A DNA stretch of 64,000 bases from assembly GCA_026419785.1 (NCBI GenBank), contig JAODTK010005693.1:1-64000 (forward strand), read 5' to 3'. The notes under the pieces are model-generated. The model ran no database searches. It had not been told where the DNA came from and saw only the letters and a list, made by a program, of their open reading frames with translations. The translations under genes were made by a program, and so were the position numbers. Below are positions 12,507 through 24,401 of this stretch, in pieces (position 1 is the first letter of the stretch; each line of letters begins with the position of its first letter). The stretch is from Sclerodactyla briareus (lineage: Eukaryota; Echinodermata; Holothuroidea; Dendrochirotida; Sclerodactylidae).

Positions 12507-13477
12507 GTAAGTGAATCGACAATGGCTATAAAGACATGTGTGAACATTTTTTCTGGTAATCTGGAGACTTATTTTTTTTATTATCAACTGGATGGCAGAT
12601 ATCACGTTTCTATTAGGCTAGTTGAAAAGTTAAAATGACGTAAAATATGTAAATTCCTGTAAAGGTGATATGGTATGTATCCCCCTCACGGATGAGAGGG
12701 GGGGAGGGGGTGGGTACAAGAACCGATGGTTTTTATGTATCGGAACGCTATTGTTTTGCGAGCATCTAAAATATTGAGAGTAATGGATATTGGCAAATTG
12801 TACCTGTGTGTAAACACCGATATCTTGAGACTCGAAGGATTTAAATAAAGCTCCGTAAACTTTTGATAAATGGTTCCCACGATGAGTAAAGGAAGCCTAT
12901 TTAGCTGTCGGGGCGGAGTTATCCTTAATCAAACAAGGGTAGAAATCAGAAAAATCTTGTGAGTCGAATGAGGGCAGAACAAGTTGAATATAGCTTCAAA
13001 TCGTTAGTACAGGAGCCAAAATGATTTTGGTTTAAACGGGGGTTTGTTTTTTGAGGAGTAGCCAACCCGATTGTTGAACTGGACTTTTTAAAATAGCAAA
13101 TAACGCTTTGAGTTTCTCGTTCTGCACCTTACTAGACATGCTTCCTAATAGGAGTGGAAGAGTAATAAGTTTCAATAGACACGAGAGTAATGAAACAATT
13201 GCGAGTTCGTGGAAAGTACCACGTTTTGGAAATTTGAACTTGTAAACACACAATCAACACTCAAACAAGCATGGATGGATGAGGGCTAGCACCGCCTCTA
13301 TTGTGAAGTTATTCTATTTTGTCGCCAGGCATCTCCAATCTGAAATTATGTGAACACAAGTTCAGGTGCCCTAGTCTGGTCATGAGGATTTTTTTATGCC
13401 GTCATAAGTCGAGAAATATGTATTTGTGGTATAGTTAAGACATTAATAAGTCTGGTGGTACCGGATTGCTCTTACAG

Positions 13478-13659
13478 CTTTACCATGTGAAAATGCACCA
13501 CCGACAGGAGATATGGTATTTCGGGATCGGATGCAGATCATACGAAAAATGGAACAGAGTTGAATTTTCCTGGCCAGTGGGATGACGGTTCAACGGAGTG
13601 ATCCCGCGTGTCTAGGCCCTACGGAAACTTGACCTTTGAGATTGAACCGGCCTGGTGGC
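13478..13659 (+). CDS. Sushi/CCP domain exon A5
   Basis: Acceptor CTCTTACAG, donor GTAAGTGAATCG, 182 nt, TGTGAAAA subtype. CII reads TTTTCCTGGCCAG (a one-base shift around TGC), and the CIV codon is TGG instead of TGT (GCCTGGTGGC), the same change as in the exon at 20,571. Confidence 0.78.
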
Positions 13660-14621
13660 GTAAGTGAATCGACAATTGCTATAAGACATGTGTGAATTTG
13701 TTTAGGTATTCGGATGACGTTATATAACTGGGGCATATAATACGTTTCTATTAGGGCTACGTGTTGGAAGTTAAAATGACGTCGTAAATATGTAACAAAT
13801 TCCTGTAAAGGTGATTAAGGTATGATCCCCCTACGGGTGAGAGGGGGAGAAGGGGTGTACAAGAACCGATGGTTTATGTCTAGGAACTGTTATGTTTTTT
13901 CGAGAATGGTAAATATTGGATTAATGGTAACTTTGGCCAAATTGTAAACCTTGTAAACCGATAACTGGAGCCCTTCTGAATGAATAAAGCTCGTGACTTG
14001 ACAAATGGGTCATGACGAGAGTACGGGAAGCCAAGTTAGTCGTGTCGGAGTCATCCTAATCACCAAGGCTTGAAATCCAGAAATTCTTGTGAGCTCGATG
14101 AGGCAGAACAAGTTTGAATAAGCGTCCCGATCGGTAGTACAGGAGCCTAAATGATTTTTTGGGTAAACGGGGTGGTTTGTTTTTGAGGAGTACCATATCA
14201 GTATTTATTAACTGCGACTTTTTAATCGCAAAATAACGCTTTGAGTCCTTGTTCTGCACTTATTAAGACATGTTCCGTAATAAGGAGTGAAGATTTCATT
14301 AGTGTAAAGGACCCGAGGGTAATTTTAGTTGAAACAATGCGAAGTTTGTGGAAAATAACGTTGTGGTAAATTTGAATTGAAGCACAGCAACAACTCAACA
14401 AGCCCGAATGGATTGAGGTGACTTCCCCTATATGGAGTTATTCTATTCCTTTGTACGCCAGGCAACTCCAAACTGAAATTATATGAACACAAAGTTCAGG
14501 TGGCTAGTCTGGTCTGAGGATTTTTTTAATTTCTTTAAAAGATAGTACATCAGAAACGATGTCATTCTGTGGTTAGTTGAGACATTAATAGGCGTGGTTG
14601 GCCTCTGGATTGTTCTTACAG

Positions 14622-14801
14622 CGCTAACCATGTGGAAATGCACCACGGCAGGTGATATGGTTAAATCGGGATCCAGATGCAGATTCCTACGAAAATGGAA
14701 CAGAGGGGAATTTTTCTGCCCAGTGGGATACTTGTTCAACGGGAGTGATTCCGCCTGTCTGCCTCTAAGAATGGACCTTGAGATTGAACCGGCCGGTTGG
14801 C
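14622..14801 (+). CDS. Sushi/CCP domain exon A6
   Basis: Acceptor TTCTTACAG, donor GTAAGTGAATCG, 180 nt. Much of it is open in one frame: GEFFCPVGYLFNGSDSA is read directly, giving CII and two of the three N-glycosylation sequons. The CIV codon is GGT (PAGW where the consensus has PACW). TGTGGA subtype with ATCCAGATGCAG. Confidence 0.82.
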
Positions 14802-15741
14802 GTAAGTGAATCGACAAGGGCTATCAAGACATGTGTGAACATTTGTTTCTGGTAATCTGGTGACGTTATATGAAAGGAGGCATATGATTACGTTCTATTA
14901 GGTACGTTCGGAAGTAAACTGAAGTAAATATGTAAGTCTGTAAAGGTGATTGTATGTATCCCCCTCCGGGTGTGAGAGGTGGGGGGTTTGTACAGAACGA
15001 TGGTTTTATGTATTAGGAACGTACGTTTTCGAGAATCTAAATATTGAGGTCATGGTACTTTGGCAAATTTTACCTGTAACACGATATCTGGAGCCCTTCT
15101 GAATGGGTGATACAGTCGTACTTGATGAAATGTGTTCCCCACGATGCGTACAGGAAGCCTATTTAGTGTGTCGGAGTTCATCCTTAAAGCCCAAGGGTTG
15201 AAATCAGAAATTCTTTTAAGCTCGATGAGTCAGAACAAACAAGTTTGACTATAGCTTCCCGATCGTTTGTACAGGAGCAAATTGATTTGGACACGGGTGG
15301 GTTTGTTTTGAGGAGTACCAACCCGATTTCGAACTGGACTTTTTAAAATAGCAATGGCGCTTTGAGTTTCGCGTTCTGTACCTGAACAGACATGCTTCCT
15401 AATAGGAGTGAAGAGTAATAGTTTCACCATAGGACACGAGAGTAAATTTCGTTGAAACAATTGCGAGATCGTGGAAAATAACGTTGGTAAATTTGAACTT
15501 GTAAACACATCAAACAATATCAAAACAAGCCTGGATTGGTGAGGCTAGCCCTCCTCTATGTGAGTTATCTATCTTTGTCGCCAGGAACTCAATCTGAAAT
15601 GATGTGAACACAAGTTCAGGTAGCCTGTTGGTCGTGAGGATTTTTTTTTATGCAGGTCATATCATCGAGAATATATGTAATTGGTGGTATAGTTAGTTAA
15701 GACATTAATAGGCCTGGTTGATCTCTGGATTGCTCTTAAAG

Positions 15742-15929
15742 CTCTACCATGCGAAAATGCACCACCGACAGGAGATATGGTAATTGCGGGATCCGGATTC
15801 AGATTTCCTACGAAAATGGAAACAGAGGGTGAATTTTCCTTGCCAGTGGATAAGTGTTCAAACGGAAGTGATTCCGTGTCTGCCTCTACGGAAAACTGGC
15901 CCGTTGAGATTGTGAAACGGCCTGTTAGC
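15742..15929 (+). CDS. Sushi/CCP domain exon A7
   Basis: Acceptor CTCTTAAAG, donor GTAAGTGAATGA, 188 nt, TGCGAAAA subtype. All four Cys codons can be located (CCATGCG, CCTTGCC, GTCTGCC, CCTGTTAG). The Trp after CIV reads TAG, an in-frame stop if real. Extra A bases near ATGGAAACAG break the frame. Confidence 0.78.
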
Positions 15930-16618
15930 GTAAGTGAATGACAATGGCTATCAAACATGTGTGAAAGTTGTTTTGGTATTCTGGATGACGTTATATAAAC
16001 TGGATAGCATATAATACGTCTATTAGGCTAAGTTTTGGAAAGTTAAAATGACGTCCGTGTAAATATATCACATTCCTGTAAAAGGTGATAAGGGATGTAT
16101 CTCCCTTGAAGGGTGAGAGGGGGAGGGGTGTACAAGAACCGATGGTTTTTATGTATAGGACGGTACTGTTTTTTTCGAGAATCTAAAGATTGAGAGGAAT
16201 GGACCTTGGCAAATGTACGTAAACACGATAACTGCGAGCCCTGCTGGAAGGATAAAGCTAGTCTTGTAAAATGTGTCCTGACGTGAGTACAGGAAGCCTA
16301 GTTAGTTGTCGGAGTTCATCCTTAATCACAAAGGGTTGAAATCAGAAAAGCTTGTAGCCAGCCTTCGATCAGTTTCAGAAAGAACAAGTTGAATATAGCT
16401 TCCCAATCGTTAGTACAGGAGCAAATGATTTGGGTAAACGGGGTTTGTTTTTGCGGAGTACCAACCCCGTATTTCTAACTGACTTTTTAAAATAGCAAAT
16501 TGCGCTTTGGTTTCTCGTTCTGTACCTTAATAGACATGCTTTATAATAGGAGTGGAGAGGAAGAGTAATAGTTTTCAATAGGACCGAGAGTAAATTTGTT
16601 TGAAACAATTGCGAATTT

Positions 16619-16760
16619 TTGGAAGGGGGGGAGGGCGGGAGGGACGGGGGAAAGCGGGGATGGGGGGGGCCTCTGGGGGGGGGGGGGGGGGGGGGGGGAG
16701 ATGGGGAAACGGTTGGGGGGGAGGGGGGGGGGAAAGGGGGGGGTGAAAGGGGAAGGAAAA
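16619..16760 (+). repeat. G-rich low-complexity insertion in a CCP-unit intron
   Basis: About 140 bp that is mostly G, including unbroken runs of more than 20 G, sits where all sister units read GCGAAGTTCGTGGAAAATAC. It makes this unit about 130 bp longer than its neighbours. Either a real G-run expansion able to form quadruplexes or a low-quality read patch. A proline-rich antisense reading is a by-product. Confidence 0.8.
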
Positions 16761-17047
16761 TTTTACCAAAAAATAAAAAATGAAACGTTTTGTAAATTTG
16801 AAAACTTGTAAACCACATCAACAACTCAACAAGCATGGATGGTGAGGCTAGCACCTCCTCTATTGTGAGTTAATCTATTCCTTTGTTCCCAGGCATCTCC
16901 AATCTGAAATATGTGAACACAAAGTTCAGGTAGCCTAGTCATGGTTGAGGATTTTTTTTATGCAGGTCATATCATCGAGAATATATGTCATTTGTGGTAT
17001 AGTTAAGACATTAATAGGCCTGGTTGATCTCTGGATTGCTCTTACAG

Positions 17048-17236
17048 CTTACCATGCGAAAAATGCCACCACCGACAGGAGGATATGGTAATTCGGGGAT
17101 TCGGATGCAGATTCCTACGAAAAATGAACAGAGGTGAATTTTCCTGCCCCAGGGGTTTACTTGTTCAACGGCAGTGATTCCGCTGTCTGCCTCTACGGAA
17201 AAAACTGGGCCTTTGAGATTGAACCGCCTGTTGGCC
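17048..17236 (+). CDS. Sushi/CCP domain exon A8
   Basis: Acceptor CTCTTACAG, donor GTAAGTGAATCG, 189 nt. CI, CII (TCCTGCCC), CIII (GTCTGCC) and CIV (CCTGTTGG) codons are all present. Extra A and G bases (GAAAAATGCC, GGGGATTCGG, GGAAAAAACTGG) shift the frame. TGCGAAAA subtype. Confidence 0.8.
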
Positions 17237-18234
17237 GTAAGTGAATCGACAATGGCTACTCAGACATGTGTGAACAGTTGTTTTGGTTAATCTGGATTGT
17301 GACGTATATGAACTGGATGGCAATAATAAGTTTTATTGAGGCATACGTTTGGAAAGAGTTAAAATGACGTAAATATGTAAATTCCTGGGTAAAGGTGATA
17401 TATGGTATGTATCCACTCACGGGTGAAGAGGTGGGAGGGGTGGTACAAGAAACGATGGTTTTTTGAATAGGAACGGTACTGTTTTTTCGAGAATCTAAAT
17501 ATTGAGAAGGCGTAATGGATACAGTGCAAATGTACTTGTAAACACGATAAATGGAGAGACCCTTCTGAAGAATAAAGTCGTACTTGACAAATGTGTTCCT
17601 GACGATGGTACAGGAAGCTATTTGTCGTGTCGGAGCGAGAAGGTCATACTTAATCACAAAGGGTTGAAATCAGAAATTCTGAGCTCGATGAGTCAGAAAA
17701 CCAGTTGAATTAGCTTCACAGTCGTTAGTACAGGAGCCAAAATGATTTTGGGGTAAACGGGTTTTGTTTTTTTGAGGAGCAGTACCAACCGATTTATAAC
17801 TGGACTTTTTAAAATCAGACAAATAACGCTTTTGAGTGCTGTTCGGCACCTTATTAGACATTCTTCCTAATAAGGAGTGAAAGATTCATAGTGTAATAGG
17901 ACACGAGGGTAATTTTCGTTTAAACAATTGCGAAGTAGTTGGGGGATGGAAAATAAACGTTGTGGTAAATTTGGACTTGTGTAAGCACATCAACAACTCA
18001 ACAAGCCCAGAGGGCATGAGGTTGGCACTCCCCTATAGTGGAGTTTTCTATTCCTTTGTCGCCAGGGCAACTCCAAACTGAATTATGGAACACCAAAGTT
18101 CAGGTGGCCTAGTTGTCGTGGGGGAGGATTTTTTTTTAATTTTTTTATAAAGCTCGTATCATCAAGAACATATGTCATCTGTGGAATAGTTAAGACATTA
18201 ATAGGGTGGTTGGTCTCGTGAATTGACTCTACAG

Positions 18235-18448
18235 CGCTACCATGGGAAGGAAATGCAACCACCGGGCAGGTGATATTTGGTAATTCGGGATACAGATGGC
18301 CGATTTCCTACGAAAATGGAACGGAGGTGAATTGAGTGGAATTTTCCTGCCCAGTGGGAGGATTACTTGTGCACCGGGAGTGATTCCGCTCTGTCTGCCA
18401 AACGAAAACTGGACCTTTGAGATTGAACCGGCCTGGGTTTTGTTTTGC
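18235..18448 (+). CDS. Sushi/CCP domain exon A9
   Basis: Acceptor GACTCTACAG, donor GTAAGTGAATCG. It is 214 nt because of a small duplication before CII (GAATTGAGTGGAATTTTCC) and a T-rich insertion replacing CIV (CTGGGTTTTGTTTTGC). The CII, NENWTFEIEPA-like and CIII parts remain readable. TGTGGA-like subtype. Confidence 0.75.
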
Positions 18449-19421
18449 GTAAGTGAATCGCAATGGCTATCAAGACATGTTGAACATTTGTTTTGGTAAT
18501 CTGGATACGTTATATGCAACTGGATTGCATTAATACGTTTCTATTAGGCTACTTTTTGGAAAGTTAAAATTACGTAAAATGTAATTCCTGTAAAGGTGAT
18601 ATGTTAATTTATCCCCCCCCTCACGGTGAGAGGTGGAGGGGTGTACAAGAACCGATTGTTTTTATGAATAGGAACGGTACTGTTTTTTCGAGAATCTAAA
18701 TATTGAGAGTAGATGGATACCATTGGCAATTGTACCTTGTAACACCGATCACTGGAGACCTTCTGATGAATAACGCTCGTGTACTTGACAATGTGTTCCT
18801 GACGATGATTAGCAGGAAGCCTATTTAAGAGGCGTGTCCGGAGTTCAACCTTAATCAATCACCAAGGGTTGCACTCAGAAATCTTGTGAGCTCGCTGGTC
18901 AGAACAGTTGAATATACTTCCCAATCGTTAAGTACAGGAGCCAAATTTATTTTTGGGTAAACGGGGGTTTGTTTTGGCGGATACCAACCGATTTCTACTG
19001 ACTTTTAAAATAGCAAATTGCGGCTTTGAGTTTTCGTTCGTACCTTACTAGACATGCTTCCTCCTAGTATGGAAGAGTAATAAGTTTCAAAATATGACAC
19101 GAGATAAAGTTCGTTGAACCAATTGGCGAAGATCGTGGAAAATACACGTTTTGGTAATTTTTGAACTTGTAAACAAAGACACAGTCAACAATCAACAGCA
19201 GTATTGGTGAGGCTAGCACCCCTCTATAGTGAGTTATATTTCTATTTCTTTGTCGCAGCATCCCTCTGAAATATGTGAACACAAAGTTCAGGGGGCCTAG
19301 TCTGGTCGTGAGGCTTGGTTTTTAGCAGGTCCATAATCACATCGAGAACATATGTGCTTTGTGGTATAGTTAAGACATCAATAAGTCTGGTTGGTCTCCG
19401 GATTGCTCTTACAAGCCACAG

Positions 19422-19603
19422 CTCTAGCCCTTGAACATGCACATCGACAGAAATATTGTAATTTCCCGGATCCGGATGCATATTCCTACAAAATGAACCG
19501 GGTGAATTTTTTCCTGCCCAGTGGGATTCTCGTTCAACGGGAGTGATTCCGCTGTCTGCCTCTACGGAAACTGGACTTTGAATTGAATGAACCGCCTGTT
19601 GGC
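19422..19603 (+). CDS. Sushi/CCP domain exon A10
   Basis: Two candidate acceptors lie close together (ACAAG ending at 19,415 and CCACAG ending at 19,421); the second restores the expected length of 182 nt. CI is damaged (CCCTTGAACATGC), CII-CIV are present (CCTGCCC, GTCTGCC, GCCTGTTGG). The donor is GTAAGTGAAACG. Confidence 0.76.
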
Positions 19604-20570
19604 GTAAGTGAAACGACAATGCTAAATCAGACATGTGTTGACATTTGTTTTGGTAATCTGGATGACGTATATGAACTGGAGGCTATATACGTTTCTATTA
19701 GGCTTATATACGGGTTTTGGAAAGTTAAAATGACGTAAATATGTAAATTCTGTAACGGTGAGATGGTATGTATCCCCCTCACGGTGAGAGGGTGGGAGGG
19801 GTGTACAAGAACCGATGGTTTTTTAATGTCTAGGATCGCATGTTTTTTTCGAGAATTTAAACATGAGAGTATGGATACGTGGCAAATGGGTACCTTGTAA
19901 GCACGATAAACGGAGCCCTTCTGAATGGATAAATCTCGTAACTTGATAATGTGTTCCTGACTATGAGTACAGGAAGCCTTTTTATCCGTGTCGGAGTTCA
20001 CCTTAATCACCAATGGTTGACATCAGAAAATCTTGTGAGCTCGATCAGTTCAGACCAAGTTGAATCTAGCTTCCCAATCGTTATTACAGGAGCCAAATTG
20101 ATTTTTGGGTAAACGGGGTTTGTTTTTGAGGAGTACCAACCCGTATTTCTAACTGTACTTTTTAAAAAAAGCAAATTTCGCTTTTTGAGTTCTCGTTCTG
20201 TACCTTACTAGAAGACATGCTTCCTAATAGGAGTGGAAGATTAAAAGTTTATAGGACACGAGAGTAAATTTCGTTGAAACAATTGCGAAGTTCGGTGGAA
20301 AATACAACTTTTGGTAAATTTGAACTTGTAAAACACTCAACAACTCACGTCAATGGATTGGTGAGGCTAGCACCTCCCTCCTATTGTGAGTTTTCTATTT
20401 TCTTTGGTTCGCCAGGCATCTCCAATCTGAAATTATGTGAACACAAAGATCAGGTAGCCTAGTCTGGCCGTGATGATTTTTTTTAGCGGTGATATCATCG
20501 AGAATTATGTCATTGGTGGTATAGTTAAAAGACATTACTAAGCTGGTTGGTCTCCTGATTGCTCTTACAG

Positions 20571-20754
20571 CTCTAACCATGCGAAAATGCCGCACACGAC
20601 AGGAGATTATTTAATTCCGTGATCCGGCTGCAGAATCCTACGAAAATGGAACAGAGGTGAATTTTATGCCCGTGGGATACTGTTCAACGGGAAGTGATTC
20701 GCTGTCCTGCTCTACGGCGAAATGTACCTATTTAGATTGAACCGGCCTGGTGGC
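20571..20754 (+). CDS. Sushi/CCP domain exon A11
   Basis: Acceptor CTCTTACAG, donor GTAAGTGAATCG, 184 nt, TGCGAAAA subtype. The CIV codon is TGG (GCCTGGTGGC), as in the exon at 13,478. The CIII region reads CTGTCCTGCTC, with a one-base shift around TGC. Confidence 0.78.
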
Positions 20755-21746
20755 GTAAGTGAATCGACAATTGCTATCAATACCTGTGTGAACATTTGTT
20801 TTGGTATTCAGCTGACGTTTATAAACTGGATGGCAATAGAAACGTTTCTATTAGGCTACGGTTTTTGGAACGTTAAAATGACTTAAATATATCAATTCTG
20901 TAACGGTGATCATGTATTTATCCCCCCTGACGGTTGAGAGGGGGAAGGGGTGTAACAAGAACACGATGGTTTTTCTGTATAGGACTGTAACTGTTTTTTT
21001 GAGAATCTAATATTGATAGTAATGGATACTTTTTGCAAATTGTAACTTGTAAACACGAGAACTGGAGGCCCTTCTGAATGAATAAAAAGCTCGTACTTGA
21101 CAATGTGTTCCTGGATGAGTACCAGTAAGTCCTATTTAGTCGTGTCGGCGTTCATAAATCCTTAATCACCAATGCTTAAATCAAGAAATTCTTGTGAGCT
21201 CGCTGAGTCCGAACAGTTAATATCCTTTTTGTCCCGATCGTTTCGTACAGGAACCAGAATGATTTTTGGGTACACGGGGTTTTTGTTTTTGAGGGTACCT
21301 ACCCACCCCTATTTCTAACTTGACTTTTTAAAATCGCAAATAACGCTTTGAGTTTCTCGTTCTGCACCTTAGTAGACATGCTTCCTAATCAGGCTGAAAG
21401 CTTCCATTAGTGTAATAGGACCCGCGGTTACTGTTTCGCGTTGAACAAATTGCGAGTTTTGTGGAAAATACGTTTGGGTAAATTTGAACTTGTAAGCACT
21501 TCAACAACTCAACCAGCCCGATGGCTGAGGCTGGCACTATCCTTCCCCTATATTGAGTTATTCTATTCCTTGTCGCAAGCAACTCAAACTGAAATTATGA
21601 TGAACACAAAGTTCAAGGTGGCCTAGTCTGTCGTGAGATGTTTTTTTATTTTTTTGTATAAAGTCGTAATCATCAAGAACATCATGTCATCTGTGGTATA
21701 GATAAGCATTAATATGCGTTGTTGGTCTCTGATTGCTCTTACCGAG

Positions 21747-21930
21747 GCGCTAACATTTGAAATGCCCACCGGCAGGTGATATGGTAAATCGGGATCCAGA
21801 TGCAGATTCCTACGAAAATGGAACAGATGTGCATTTTCCCTGCCCAGTGGATACTCGTTTCACGGGGAGTGATTCCGCTTTCTGCCTACTACGGAACTGG
21901 ACCTTTGATCTTGAACCGCGGGCCTGTGGC
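21747..21930 (+). CDS. Sushi/CCP domain exon A12 (best open copy)
   Basis: The copy with the longest uninterrupted frame. From 21,757 it reads KCPPAGDMV, DPDADSYENGTDV, HFPCPVD, SDSAFCLLRNWTFDLEP and then CG, so CI, CII, CIII and CIV and the NGT and NWT sequons can be read directly. This fixes the frame used for the family. The acceptor region is altered (TTACCGAG) and the donor reads GGAAGTGACTCG, with the invariant GT lost, so splicing of this copy is uncertain. Confidence 0.85.
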
Positions 21931-22970
21931 GGAAGTGACTCGACAATGGGCTATCAAGACATGTGTGAACATTTGTTTTCAGGTAAGTCTGATGACGTTA
22001 TATGAACTGGATGGCATATACTACGCTTCTATTAGGCCTATTACGTTTTGGAAAGTTAAAATGAAGTAAATAGGTAAATTCCTGTAAAGGTGATATTGAT
22101 GTATCCCCCTATCTGGTGAGAGGTGGGAGGGGGGGGGTTTACAATAAACCGATGGTTTTTGTGTATAGAAGCGTCAAATGTTTTTTTCGAGAATTAACTG
22201 AGCGTTTGTACTTTGGCAAATTGTCCTTGTTAACACATAACTGGATGACTTTGACTGGATGAATAAAGCTCGTACTTGATAAATGTGTTCCCCACGATTG
22301 AGTAGCATGAAGGCCTATTTAGTCGTGTCGGAGTCGTAGTTTCATCATATCCTTCAATCACCAGAGTTGAAATCAGAAATCTTGTTAGCTCGATCAGTCA
22401 GAACAAGTTGAATATAGCTTCCCAATCGTTTATACAGGGGCCAAATTGATTTTTGGGTAACGGGGGTGTTTTGTTTTTGAGGAGTTGCCAACCCGTATTT
22501 CTACTGGACTTTTTAAAATAGCAAATGGCGCTTTTGAGTTTCTCCGTTCTGTACGCTAACTCAGACATGCTTTTCCCCTCCCGCTAATAGGAGTGGAAGA
22601 GTAATAAGGTTTCAATAGGACACGAGAGTAAAATTGCGTTTGAAAAACATTGCTAAGTTCGGGTGTAAAACCACTCCGCTTTGGTAAATTTGCAAAAAAA
22701 CTTAGTAACACCATCAACAAACCAACTCAACAAGCCATGGATTGGTGAGGCATAAGCACCTCTCCTCTATTGAGTTAAATTTTTCTATTTCCTTTGTTCT
22801 TTGTCGCCAGGCATCTCCCCCAATCTGAAATTATGTTAACACAAAGTTCAGGTAGCCTAGTCGGTCGTTGAGGATTTTTTTTATGCATTTTATATCATCG
22901 AGAATACTATGTCATTTGTGGTATAGTTAAGACATTATAGCCTGGTTGGTCTCCCTGATTGCTCTTTACG

Positions 22971-23204
22971 CTCTACCATGCAAAAAATTGGGCAAGCAAA
23001 CCACCGACATGAGATATGGGTAATTCGTCGCGGGATCCCCGGATGCAGATTCCAATCCTACGAAATTGAACAGAGGGGGGTGAAATTTTTTTTTCCTTCC
23101 AAGCAGGTGGGATAACTCGTCTCGTTCACAACGGAGTGATTTTCCGCTGTCCTGCCTCTACGGAAATAGGAACTGGACTTTTGAGATTGAACCGGCCGGT
23201 TGGC
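22971..23204 (+). CDS. Sushi/CCP domain exon A13
   Basis: Longest copy (234 nt) with many small insertions (GGCAAGCAAACC, GGGGGGTGAAATTTTTTTT, CTCGTCTCGTTC). The acceptor reads TTTACG, the donor GTAAGTGAATCG. The CIV codon is GGT. The insertions look like local read errors because the following units return to normal length. Confidence 0.72.
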
Positions 23205-24214
23205 GTAAGTGAATCGACAATATGGCTATCAGAACCTGTGTTAACATTTTGTTTTGGTAATCTGGATGACGTTTATGAACTGGAGGCATAATAGTTTTCT
23301 ATGTAGGCTACGTTTTGGAAAGTTAAAAAAAATGACGTAATCTGTAAATTCCTTAAAGGTGATCTGGTATGTATCCCCCTCACGGGTGAAGGGGGGGAGG
23401 GTGTACCAGAACCGAGTTTTTTATGTATATAGGAACGGTACTGTTTTTTCGAGATCTAATTTGCGAGACTGTATCCTTTGGCAAATTGTACTCCCTTGTA
23501 ACACGATAAACTGGAGACCTCTGAATGGATAAAGCTCTACTTTGACACTGTTTTCCCCACCATGATACAGGCGCTTTATTTAGTCGGGTCGGAGTTCATC
23601 CTTAATCACCAATGGTTGAAAATCAAAATTCTTGTGAGTTCGATGAGTCAGAACAAGTTGAATATAGCTTAGCTTTTCCTTCCCATCGTTAGTACATGAG
23701 CCAAATTGATTGTTGGGTAAACGGGGGTTTCTTTTTGGGAGAACCAACCCCGTAGTTTTTCTCACTGGCTAACTGGACTTTTTAAAATAGCAAATAATAA
23801 TAACCTTTGAGCCCTTGTTCTGCCCTTATTAGACAGTCCTTCCTAATAAGGAGGAAGATTCATTAGTTTCAATAGGACCCGATGGTAATTTTCACCGTTG
23901 AAAAATTGCGAAGTGGTGGAAAATACCGTTTGGTAATTTGAACTTGTAAACCAATCAAACAACTCAACAAAGCCCGTGTGGATGATGCTGGCGAAGACCT
24001 CCCCTATATTGGCCTTCTATTCCGTGTGCGCCAGGCATCTCCAATTTTAATTTATGTGAACACAAAGTTCAGGTGGCCTATTCTGGTCTGAGGCCTTTTT
24101 TTTTATTTTTTTTTATAAAAGCTCGTATCACAATCGAGACATATGTCATCTGTCATCTTGGTAGAGTTAAGACATTAATAGGAGGCTGGTTGGTCCTCGA
24201 AATTGCTCTTACAG

Positions 24215-24401
24215 CTCTAACCATGTGGAAAGGCACCAGCGGCATGAGATATGGTACTTCGGATCCGGATGCAGATTCCTACGGAAATGGAACAGAGGTG
24301 ACTTTTTCTTGCCCAGTGGGATAACTTGTTCAACGGGAGTGACTCCGCTGTCTGCCTCTACGAGAAAAACTGGAACCTTGAGATTGAACCGGCCGGTTGG
24401 C
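24215..24401 (+). CDS. Sushi/CCP domain exon A14
   Basis: Acceptor CTCTTACAG, donor GTAAGTGAATCG, 187 nt, TGTGGA subtype. Clear segments include GATCCGGATGCAGATTCC (DPDADS), CTTGCCCAGTGGG around CII and CTGTCTGCCTCTACG around CIII. The CIV codon is GGT. Confidence 0.8.

Noticed and set aside
16375-16854. Proline-rich - strand ORF of 159 residues
   Set aside because: It is the complement of the G-rich insertion and of CCP-unit intron sequence, so the proline run is compositional.
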